Positions 1 to 4,833 of a DNA stretch of 5,666 bases are shown one piece after another. Origin of the DNA: Candidatus Thorarchaeota archaeon SMTZ1-83 (GTDB lineage: Archaea; Asgardarchaeota; Thorarchaeia; Thorarchaeales; Thorarchaeaceae); assembly GCA_001563325.1 (NCBI GenBank), contig LRSK01000200.1:1-5666 (forward strand). Direction: 5' to 3'. The notes beneath the pieces were generated by a model that searched no databases, was not told the DNA's origin, and worked only from the letters and a program-made list of their open reading frames with translations. The translations under genes were made by a program, and so were the position numbers. Positions within the stretch are counted from its first letter, which is position 1. The number at the start of each line of letters is the position of its first letter.

Positions 1-396
1 TTCCTCTACTTCACCAAGATTGGGCTTTAGTTCGCCTGCAAGAATTCTCACAGCTGTGGTCTTTCCAACGCCGTTTGGACCAATTAGTCCTAGGACCTGG
101 CCCTGCTTCGGTGTGGGCATTCGGAAAAGCTGAAATCCGTTCACACCATAGCGGTGGCTACCATCAGTGTCGAGTTCCTCTGGAAGGTTGACAATACTGA
201 TTACATGATAGGGACACTTCTTCACACACATTGCCGCACCCGAGCAGAGAGACTCCACTATGGTCGGGGGCTTGTCGGGACCATCGAAGAACACGACTGT
301 TTCGGTGCCTGTTCTGACCATGGGGCAGAATCTCTGACACTCGTGTGTGCAGTCCTTTGGCCTGCAGCGGGAGTGGTCTATGACTGCAATGCGCAT
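1..396 (-). CDS. abce1: ABCE1/Rli1 ribosome-recycling ATPase, N-terminal part (3' end outside window)
   Basis: ABCE1 splits post-termination ribosomes in the cytosol, using twin ABC ATPase domains and an N-terminal domain with two [4Fe-4S] clusters. Only residues 1-132 are in the window; the frame is open to the edge. The N terminus MRIAVIDHSRC leads into the ABCE1-type cysteine series C11, C16, C20, C24-Pro, then C51, C57 and C61-Pro. The Y-loop-like HRYGVNGFQLFR (81-92) follows, then Walker A GPNGVGKTT (106-114) and RILAGELKPNLGEVEE. The start is ATG at 396, where the conserved family N terminus begins; GGTGA at 406-410 can serve as ribosome binding site. Oddity: the usual second cysteine of the CX2CX2CX3CP segment is Ala54 (C51-S-G-A-A-M-C57), confirmed by the GCG codon in frame. 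All other cluster cysteines are present, so this is a substitution and not decay. The family call is very secure; the effect on the cluster is inferred. Confidence 0.97.
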   Translation of the reverse strand, partial: MRIAVIDHSRCRPKDCTHECQRFCPMVRTGTETVVFFDGPDKPPTIVESLCSGAAMCVKKCPYHVISIVNLPEELDTDGSHRYGVNGFQLFRMPTPKQGQVLGLIGPNGVGKTTAVRILAGELKPNLGEVEE

Positions 397-405
397 TTTT
401 ATCCT

Positions 406-450
406 TCACCTTCAGGAGGAACAAAGGGGGATTTCCTGTAGAGTATTTAG
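406..450 (-). promoter_or_regulatory. Putative promoter and ribosome binding site of abce1
   Basis: Reading the minus strand, a TATA-like TAAATA (444-449) is preceded by A-rich/GC BRE-like sequence. Its centre is about 50 bases ahead of the ATG, which predicts transcription starting near 420 and a leader of about 25 bases. That leader contains GGTGAAGGAT (401-410), whose GGTGA is complementary to the 16S anti-Shine-Dalgarno. The call rests on spacing and motif only. Confidence 0.4.
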
Positions 451-487
451 CGCTTTGGCTCGGGTCCAGAAAGGCTGATGGACAAAT

Positions 488-501
488 GAAAAACCTTTAG
501 A
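488..501 (+). promoter_or_regulatory. Archaeal BRE/TATA-like element ahead of the 80-residue ORF
   Basis: GAAAAACCTTTAGA resembles the archaeal BRE plus TATA consensus (A-rich followed by TTTA). Its centre lies about 30 bases before ATG 529, so transcription would begin around 522-526 and the message would be leaderless or nearly so. This agrees with the absence of a Shine-Dalgarno motif before that ATG. It is divergent from the abce1 promoter. Confidence 0.42.
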
Positions 502-528
502 ACCATTGGCGTCAACGAATCTATAGAG

Positions 529-771
529 ATGAAACTAATAGACCGTATTCTGAGCGTGTTTAGCAGACAGCGCAACCTCTTTCTCGGAGCTGTAGGACAT
601 CCCGACACTCTTGCCGCCTACATCCACCATGTCAGAGCCCAGACATACCTAAGACTGACTGGTAAGACACCCACACAGGTCTCTATGAGTGAAGTCACAG
701 GCAATTCTGACACAAGTGACCTTTCAGATAGCGTTGCCCGGGTCCGACGGATCACTCGGGGACATGCGTAG
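529..771 (+). CDS. Small uncharacterised protein, 80 residues
   Basis: I do not recognise this family. The protein begins with an amphipathic basic helix (MKLIDRILSVFSRQR). A compact segment follows (FLGAVGHPDTLAAYIHHVRAQTYLRLTG, about 18-45), then a low-complexity Ser/Thr/Asp stretch (about 50-68) and a basic end (RVRRITRGHA). There are no cysteines, no membrane helix and no signal peptide. The start is ATG 529, which a TATA-like box places at or very near the predicted transcription start; no Shine-Dalgarno is seen. Codon use resembles that of the neighbours. A minus-strand frame also spans most of it, but has no comparable promoter and reads like a shadow. This is probably a real small gene; function is unknown. 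Confidence 0.45.
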   Translation: MKLIDRILSVFSRQRNLFLGAVGHPDTLAAYIHHVRAQTYLRLTGKTPTQVSMSEVTGNSDTSDLSDSVARVRRITRGHA

Positions 772-855
772 AGAATTGTAGTTTCGATAGCATTATAGGA
801 ATTCACTCCTAGATACACTTGGGGATTAGAGATTTCAGTCACAGAACGTGATATT
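772..855 (+). other. Intergenic stretch with TATA-like box and short hairpin
   Basis: Between the small ORF and the membrane protein lies a TATA-like CATTATAGG (791-799). Next to it is a short inverted repeat, TAGGA at 796-800 and TCCTA at 807-811 with a six-base loop. The TATA box would start transcription near 822. A TTG at 820 is in frame with the downstream gene, so a leaderless TTG start adding 12 residues is an alternative to the GTG at 856. The hairpin is too short to name as a terminator or operator. Confidence 0.3.
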
Positions 856-1479
856 GTGGTGCCAGGCTTACTTATTATTGCGTTTGTCATCCCATTAATC
901 ACAGTCGTCCCAATTCAGACAGATGTAATAGATCTCCAACTCAATTATCGATACAGGCACTACACTCGACAGGGAAGTTGGGATTCTGCAGTCAGTGAGG
1001 TAGAAAGCACCTCTACAACCTATGAGATCTCAGCAGCGGTAGATCTGGACAATCTAAGTCTTGCCCTGAGGGATCAGGAGGTGAGAGAATATCCAGTTTG
1101 GGTCAATGTTAGTTCTTGGAGTGTTGGTGATTCTGTCCGGGTGGGCGACCAGATTGTGACAGTCATGGGCGACTCTGAGAGATATGGTTTTGAATGCTGG
1201 AATGTAGAGCTTCTAAATGGCACAGATGTGTATTACTCAATGGAGTTTGGTATTTTTCTCGGCACATATTATTATGAGTGGAACTCGTCAGGAGGGTCCT
1301 ATTTCGTTTCTGAAACTTGCCAGATTGAACTCATATTCGAGAATCTTGATGATTTCTTCAACGTAGAGCATGAGTTCAACAGCGATGCAATATTACTCTC
1401 CTTAATCATCTCAGAAATGGCAGTAATCATCTGGCTCATCGAAAAGGGTGAGAGAGGAGTGTTACTCCGAAAGTCTTAA
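856..1479 (+). CDS. Putative membrane-anchored extracellular protein with two terminal helices
   Basis: The protein is 207 residues from GTG 856. A hydrophobic N-terminal segment (about 3-20) would act as signal anchor and a C-terminal helix (about 178-196) ends in a basic tail, ERGVLLRKS. This topology puts residues 21-176 outside the cell. That domain is rich in Tyr, Trp, Ser and Val, looks all-beta, and has four N-glycosylation sequons (N66, N84, N121, N143). It has only two cysteines, C114 and C155, which could pair. The segment GDSVRVGDQIVTVMG, followed by FECWNVELLNGTDVYYSMEFG, looks like a repeat-like beta domain seen in archaeal secreted proteins (my impression). No enzyme motif is visible. 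The start is uncertain: GTG 856 and 859, or TTG 820, are possible, none with a strong Shine-Dalgarno. It is a surface protein of unknown function. Confidence 0.72.
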   Translation: MVPGLLIIAFVIPLITVVPIQTDVIDLQLNYRYRHYTRQGSWDSAVSEVESTSTTYEISAAVDLDNLSLALRDQEVREYPVWVNVSSWSVGDSVRVGDQIVTVMGDSERYGFECWNVELLNGTDVYYSMEFGIFLGTYYYEWNSSGGSYFVSETCQIELIFENLDDFFNVEHEFNSDAILLSLIISEMAVIIWLIEKGERGVLLRKS

Positions 1480-1480
1480 G
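1468..1480 (+). promoter_or_regulatory. Possible promoter of the C/D box RNA, overlapping the upstream stop codon
   Basis: CGAAAGTCTTAAG reads as a BRE-like purine/A run followed by a TATA-like CTTAAG (1475-1480). Its centre is about 26 bases before position 1504, where the terminal stem of the candidate guide RNA begins, which is the usual archaeal TATA-to-start distance. It overlaps the TAA stop of the membrane protein gene. The element is imperfect and rests on spacing. Confidence 0.3.
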
Positions 1481-1503
1481 CAAATTCACTGATGGCTATA
1501 ATC

Positions 1504-1576
1504 GTGGAATGATGATGAAGTAGGGATGGTGAGCGTCTCATCAACGTGATGACCCATTAAACCGCAGTCTGACCAC
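1504..1576 (+). ncRNA. Candidate box C/D guide sRNA targeting 16S rRNA (helix 31 region)
   Basis: Box C/D sRNAs direct fibrillarin, with L7Ae and Nop5, to 2'-O-methylate rRNA. Visible parts in order: stem strand GTGG (1504-1507), a three-base bulge, box C ATGATGA (1509-1515), box C' GTGATGA (1546-1552), guide, box D CTGA (1569-1572), stem strand CCAC (1573-1576). GTGG pairs fully with CCAC, and a three-base bulge before GATGA is the geometry of an L7Ae kink-turn. Guide bases 1556-1567 (ATTAAACCGCAG) are complementary over 12 bases to CTGCGGTTTAAT of archaeal 16S rRNA (E. coli 949-960). By the D+5 rule G1564 faces C952. Weak points: the D' box is degenerate (CTCA 1537-1540 or GTGA 1529-1532), the C'-D spacer is 16 rather than about 12 bases, and the target match is from memory of the archaeal 16S consensus. 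No target was recognised for the D' guide. Confidence 0.68.
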
Positions 1577-1670
1577 TCTCTAATGTGCATTGAATAATGG
1601 TTTCATTACTCACAATTGGAATGATACCACACACCCCCTGACAAACCTCAATCGGAGACCAGGAATCTTG

Positions 1671-2078
1671 ATGGCTATTGACTGTAAGCGATTTTGTCCT
1701 GAAGTGAGGTTATGCTGTCAAGAAACGGAGATGACCATCACAAGAAAGGATGCCAAGAGGATTAATGCCCTTGGCTACTCAACCAGTGATTATTCCCATC
1801 GCGTCATTGGTAGCTTCAGTGAACTGAAGAATGTCGATGGTCACTGCTACTTCTATGATCCGGCTTCGAAGGAATGTAAGATCTATGAAGCTAGGCCAGA
1901 AGGTTGCCGATGGTACCCAGTTGTCTATCACTACACCAAACGCAAATGCCTTGGCGATGATGTTTGCCCAGCCTCACCGAACTTGACAAGGACAGAGATA
2001 AGAAACGTCTGTCATAAGGTGAGAAGACTCGTGGAAGAACTGAGGAGGGAGGCCGCTCATGGCGAGAGCCCGTGCTGA
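1671..2078 (+). CDS. YkgJ-family Cys-cluster protein (CxxCxxCC-type metal-binding)
   Basis: The protein has 135 residues and belongs to the putative Zn/Fe-chelating Cys-cluster family (YkgJ, old UPF0153). The N-terminal cluster is C5-X3-C9-X5-C15-C16, followed by the TEM motif (19-21). After a helical segment comes GHCYFYDPASKECKIYEARP (57-76), then EGCRWYP (77-83), the family signature of C59, C69, the RP pair and C79. C93, C99 and C114 follow. Family biochemistry is largely unproven; a metal or Fe-S site is inferred. I chose ATG 1671 because AGGA (1661-1664) sits 6 bases ahead and because the family-like region begins almost at once. The frame is open back to TTG 1590, but those 27 residues look non-conserved and lie just after the guide RNA. 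It is the first gene of a four-gene operon; its last 20 bases overlap the PHP gene. Confidence 0.88.
   Translation: MAIDCKRFCPEVRLCCQETEMTITRKDAKRINALGYSTSDYSHRVIGSFSELKNVDGHCYFYDPASKECKIYEARPEGCRWYPVVYHYTKRKCLGDDVCPASPNLTRTEIRNVCHKVRRLVEELRREAAHGESPC
2044..2052 (+). promoter_or_regulatory. Strong Shine-Dalgarno for the PHP gene, inside the upstream CDS
   Basis: GGAGGGAGG ends 6 bases before ATG 2059 and lies within the 3' end of the YkgJ-type gene. It fixes the PHP start and suggests translational coupling across the 20-base overlap. Confidence 0.75.
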
Positions 2079-2916
2079 TCTTCATACACACTCGGTCCTC
2101 TCTGATGGAAATGATTCACCAACTCAATTAGTCAGCCTAGCAGATGAGTTGAGGCTTGGTGGAATTGCCCTGACTGACCACGATACGATTGCGGGTCTGA
2201 GAGAGTTCATGGAAGCAAAGGTAACATCAGACTTGCTGAGGGTGCCGGGTCTGGAACTCAGTGCAGACTATGAGGGCCAAGAGGTCCATATACTAGGCTA
2301 TTTTGTTCCCCTCGAGTCCACGATACTTGACAGTAGACTTCAGGACCTCAGAAATAGACGCCAAGGCAAGTTCTCCAAGATGGTTGAGAAGCTCCACGGT
2401 CTGGGAATTGAGCTGCAGCAAGGAGAGCTAAATGAAATCCTAACGGGTGTAGAGAGTCCAGGGCGACCGCATCTTGCCTCACTACTTGTAAGAAAAGGAA
2501 TCGTCAAGAATACGGAAGAGGCATTTGAACTGTATCTCGGCGAAGGAAAACCTGCGTTTGTAGAGAAAAAGAGAATGCATGCTTTCAAGGCGATTGATCT
2601 TCTCAAATCAGTGGGAGCGGTGCCGGTCGTTGCACATCCCTTAACGGTTAAAGTGGCAGATTTGAGGGAGTTTCTGCAAGACCTGGCCAATGCAGGAGTT
2701 CGCGGTGTTGAGGTAGAATATGACTACAGACCGGTTGGATTCGAAACCAGCTTGGATGAGTTAATGAGAATCACACGAGAACTCGGTCTTATAGAGACGG
2801 GTGGTAGCGATTATCATGGAAACTCCTGGATGAGCGGACTTGGCAGCACCACTGTGCCTGTCGAAACAATTGAGATTCTAAGAGCAGCAGCAGATGAATC
2901 GAATACGGAAGCCTAA
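2059..2916 (+). CDS. PHP-domain phosphoesterase, RNase AM/YciV-like
   Basis: The protein has 285 residues, the usual length for the YciV/TrpH group. Members hydrolyse 3',5'-nucleoside bisphosphates and, in E. coli RNase AM, degrade RNA 5' to 3' and trim rRNA 5' ends. The full metal-ligand set is visible: H9 and H11 (DLHTHS), D16, D40-H41 (LTDHDT), E66 (PGLELSA), H77 (EVHILGY), H138 (GRPHLA), H193 (VAHPL), and D251 with H253 (GGSDYHG). The insert 135-170 (GRPHLASLLVRKGIV, then EAFELYLGEGKPAFV) is characteristic of the YciV group and differs from histidinol-phosphatase or polymerase PHP domains. The start is set by the Shine-Dalgarno at 2044-2052 and DLHTHS at residue 7. It is a cytosolic trinuclear metal enzyme, second in the operon. 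The family is secure; RNA as substrate is inferred. Confidence 0.92.
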   Translation: MARARADLHTHSVLSDGNDSPTQLVSLADELRLGGIALTDHDTIAGLREFMEAKVTSDLLRVPGLELSADYEGQEVHILGYFVPLESTILDSRLQDLRNRRQGKFSKMVEKLHGLGIELQQGELNEILTGVESPGRPHLASLLVRKGIVKNTEEAFELYLGEGKPAFVEKKRMHAFKAIDLLKSVGAVPVVAHPLTVKVADLREFLQDLANAGVRGVEVEYDYRPVGFETSLDELMRITRELGLIETGGSDYHGNSWMSGLGSTTVPVETIEILRAAADESNTEA

Positions 2917-2930
2917 TCTGCTGCAGCATC

Positions 2931-3860
2931 ATGTATGAGCCGAGTGTTGACCCCTTGAGAGTTATCGATGCTCATGTGCACACATGGACGAGGGACATAA
3001 TCAGTGAGAAGGACCTAGAGGCTCGTCGCATTGCAGCTGAACGAGATGGCACAGAGCCTCAACTGGACTCCCCTATTGAAGCATTGGAAGCAGCCATGAG
3101 TGATGCTGGGATTGAGAGAGCAGTAATCCTGCCAATCGACAGCGGTCTCAACCAAGATATGCCGTTGAGCCTGAAAGAGAAGACGGATTGGCATGCAGAT
3201 GAAGTGATGGGCAATCCGGACCTCCTCACATTTGTTGGAATAGATCCTCGAAGGGGAAATGAAGGATTAGATGAGTTGGAACGTGCTGTCAAGGAGAAAA
3301 AGTGTGGCGGATGGAAGATGTATCCTCCCAATGGGTTCTATCCTGATAGTGAGGAGTTCTACCCATACTATGAGCTGTGTACTGAGCTCAATGTTCCAGT
3401 GGTAATTCATCAAGGTTTCACTTCAAGATTCAAGCATATCAAGTATGGAAGGCCGGTTTATGTTGACAGCGTGGCTGTCGACTTCCCCGAGCTCAAGATA
3501 GTCTTAGCACATGCGGGAATTCCTTGGGTTGATGAGGCTTTAACAATCGCATCAAAGAACCCTAACGTGTTTGTGGACGTTTCAGGTTGGCAGATTTTTG
3601 CAGCCAGGAGCACGGACAGAATCTACAGTATGATAGCAGATGCAAGGATATTCCGAGTATTTCCAAATCGAATGCTCTGGGGTAGTGACTTTCCGCTCTT
3701 CGAGCAGACTATGCCGCTGAAGAGGTGGAAGGATTTCTTCACTAAACTACGGATACCCGACGCAATACTGGAGAAAGGACATCCTCAAGTATCTCAGGAT
3801 GAGATTGAATCTGTGATGTGGAAAAACGCTGCGCGTCTCTTTTTCGGTGAGAAACCATGA
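2931..3860 (+). CDS. Amidohydrolase-2 family TIM-barrel metal hydrolase
   Basis: This 309-residue cytosolic TIM-barrel protein belongs to the family that includes ACMS decarboxylase and related metal-dependent hydrolases or decarboxylases. Visible ligands: the H15-V-H17 pair (IDAHVH), H160 (VVIHQG), H194 (LAHAGIP) and D253 (WGSDFP). K129 lies in GGWKMYPP. AGIERAVILPID (59-70) and FVGIDPRRG (101-109) are typical of the family's early strands. Start ATG 2931 puts IDAHVH near residue 12, as usual, but no Shine-Dalgarno is evident; the gene starts 14 bases after the PHP stop, so coupling is likely. An insertion at residues 21-48 (charged, helical) between the first two strands is a little long. 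The substrate cannot be read from sequence. The last base of its stop lies in the ATGA overlap with the next gene. Confidence 0.9.
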   Translation: MYEPSVDPLRVIDAHVHTWTRDIISEKDLEARRIAAERDGTEPQLDSPIEALEAAMSDAGIERAVILPIDSGLNQDMPLSLKEKTDWHADEVMGNPDLLTFVGIDPRRGNEGLDELERAVKEKKCGGWKMYPPNGFYPDSEEFYPYYELCTELNVPVVIHQGFTSRFKHIKYGRPVYVDSVAVDFPELKIVLAHAGIPWVDEALTIASKNPNVFVDVSGWQIFAARSTDRIYSMIADARIFRVFPNRMLWGSDFPLFEQTMPLKRWKDFFTKLRIPDAILEKGHPQVSQDEIESVMWKNAARLFFGEKP

Positions 3861-4246
3861 CGCAATTCATAGTTGATGCAATGCTCGGTAAACTTGCCTT
3901 GTGGCTCAGGCTGACAGGCCACGACACCATCTATTCGACAGATATCCACGATGACGATCTGTTGGACATCGCTAAGAGCGAGGATCGTATCCTTCTGACT
4001 TCTGATGCAGGATTACACGAACGTGCCAAGCAGAGAGAGATCAAGGCACTTCTACTCAGAGGAAATGTCGATGATCGTGTAGCTCGAGTATTCAGTGAAT
4101 TCAATATCGCACCTCATATCAACCCCAGCTGTTCGCGATGTTCAAAGTGTAATGGTACTCTTGAGGAGATAGGCAAGGACCAGAAAGCGAGAATAAAGGA
4201 ACTTGTTCATGAGCAAACATACAGGAGAGGATTAGAGGGCTCTTGA
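3857..4246 (+). CDS. Mut7-C (DUF82) PIN-fold RNase, short form lacking half its zinc ribbon
   Basis: The protein has 129 residues. The N-terminal PIN-like nuclease core shows FIVDAMLGKLALWLRLTGHD (4-23) with D7, then the acidic D32-D34, and LLTSDAGLHERAK (46-58) with D50, matching the Mut7-C family and its acidic metal-binding site. LLLRGN (65-70) is also family-like. The zinc ribbon starts normally with SRCSKCN (93-99, C95 and C98, plus C92). It stops short: the usual second CxxCG followed by YWxGSH is absent, and the protein ends LVHEQTYRRGLEGS. No other plus frame in the next 60 bases contains it, so I see no simple frameshift. ATGA overlap with the amidohydrolase stop sets the start and implies translational coupling. 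It is likely an RNA-cleaving toxin-like or RNA-processing nuclease; the substrate is unknown. Confidence 0.85.
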   Translation: MTQFIVDAMLGKLALWLRLTGHDTIYSTDIHDDDLLDIAKSEDRILLTSDAGLHERAKQREIKALLLRGNVDDRVARVFSEFNIAPHINPSCSRCSKCNGTLEEIGKDQKARIKELVHEQTYRRGLEGS

Positions 4247-4260
4247 GTTAGCCTGATCTA

Positions 4261-4713
4261 TCATTCCTCACGGACAGAAATATCATAATCAATCGGAATA
4301 CATCCACTTATCGTTCGAGTCAGATGGCAGAATTCTTTCATGAGGTGAAGGCACCTCTCACCAGTTTCCAACTCATCTTTGCCCACGATTATCTCTCCCG
4401 AGACAGATATGCCAACTACCTTGTAGCCCGATCCATCGAATTTTGCTTTGGCCTTGCCAGTCAAATCCAAGGAAACAAGCTCCATCTCAAACCGACGCTG
4501 AAAATCAAGGAAAGTATTATTCAGGCAACCCAAGACCGATGAAACAAAGAGCTCATCAGGACAAATCCCATCTCCTCGGCCGCCATACGTTGGCGGAGTG
4601 TCAATGACGACCTTGCGGTTTGCTGTCACATAGGCTGTACAGCCTGTCAGTCCATCCCAAGAGCTCCGAGCAGTGTACTCCAGAGTTTCAGGGTATCTTA
4701 GCCGCATCTTCAT
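4261..4713 (-). CDS. OsmC-family peroxiredoxin-like protein
   Basis: OsmC/Ohr proteins reduce organic and inorganic peroxides with two cysteines at the dimer interface. From ATG 4713 the protein has 150 residues, close to the family norm. The two expected cysteines are C63 in PDELFVSSVLGCLNNTFLDF (52-71) and C129 in CHLTRTISGCIPIDYDI (129-145). Extra cysteines at 25, 51, 121 and 138 are not standard. N-terminal beta strands (YTARSSWDGLTGCTAYVTA) and IDTPPTYGGRGDGICPDEL before the first catalytic helix fit the fold. I chose ATG 4713 because GAGGTG lies 6 bases ahead; an upstream ATG at 4773 would add 20 unconserved residues and has no Shine-Dalgarno. It converges with the Mut7-C gene, separated by 14 bases. 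Hydroperoxide reductase activity is inferred; whether it belongs to the Ohr or OsmC branch is open. Confidence 0.9.
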   Translation of the reverse strand: MKMRLRYPETLEYTARSSWDGLTGCTAYVTANRKVVIDTPPTYGGRGDGICPDELFVSSVLGCLNNTFLDFQRRFEMELVSLDLTGKAKAKFDGSGYKVVGISVSGEIIVGKDELETGERCLHLMKEFCHLTRTISGCIPIDYDISVREE

Positions 4714-4719
4714 AAGAAG

Positions 4720-4725
4720 CACCTC
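4720..4725 (-). promoter_or_regulatory. Shine-Dalgarno GAGGTG of the OsmC-family gene
   Basis: On the minus strand GAGGTG precedes ATG 4713 by 6 bases. It matches the anti-Shine-Dalgarno well and decides between this start and the ATG at 4773. Confidence 0.75.
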
Positions 4726-4749
4726 AGAGGGTCTCGGTCCTGTATTCTG

Positions 4750-4755
4750 ATTAAG
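4750..4755 (-). promoter_or_regulatory. Possible TATA element for the OsmC-family gene
   Basis: The minus strand reads CTTAAT, followed by CAG. Its centre predicts transcription from about 4726, just ahead of the GAGGTG ribosome binding site, which would leave a very short leader. This motif is weak alone and credible only by spacing. It also argues against the longer ATG 4773 start, which would lie upstream of the message. Confidence 0.3.
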
Positions 4756-4793
4756 CATTCCGGTCAGGTTCATAATTGCCAGTCAGTAAGTCA

Positions 4794-4799
4794 TTTAAA
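4794..4799 (+). promoter_or_regulatory. Probable TATA box of the zinc dehydrogenase gene
   Basis: TTTAAA within TCATTTAAAC has its centre about 25 bases before 4822 and about 37 before ATG 4834. The expected message would have a leader of about 10 bases, or be nearly leaderless on the in-frame GTG at 4819. Being a perfect palindrome it could also serve the minus strand, although the OsmC gene start is 80 bases away. Confidence 0.45.
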
Positions 4800-4833
4800 C
4801 GGGCCACACATTGACGCCGTGGAGTCTGAACTC

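Noticed and set aside
154..441. Plus-strand reading frame across the abce1 region
   Set aside because: It is the antisense shadow of abce1, whose minus-strand translation is an unmistakable Fe-S plus Walker A sequence.
796..811. TAGGA/TCCTA hairpin as a terminator or operator
   Set aside because: A five-base stem with no T-run and no second copy is within chance expectation; it is noted only in the intergenic entry.
618..902. Minus-strand frame of 94 residues
   Set aside because: It covers both the small plus-strand gene and the start of the membrane protein gene, has no promoter or ribosome binding site that I can see, and no recognisable protein features.
1516..1528. Resemblance of the first spacer of the guide RNA (TGAAGTAGGGATG) to 23S rRNA sequence CTGAAGTAGG
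   Set aside because: The similarity is in the same orientation as the rRNA, not complementary, so it cannot act as a guide; treated as coincidence.
1590..1670. TTG-initiated N-terminal extension of the YkgJ-type protein
   Set aside because: The 27 extra residues look unlike the family, no ribosome binding site precedes TTG 1590, and ATG 1671 has AGGA 6 bases ahead.
4714..4773. Twenty-residue N-terminal extension of the OsmC-family protein
   Set aside because: ATG 4773 has no Shine-Dalgarno, while ATG 4713 has GAGGTG at ideal spacing and gives normal family length.
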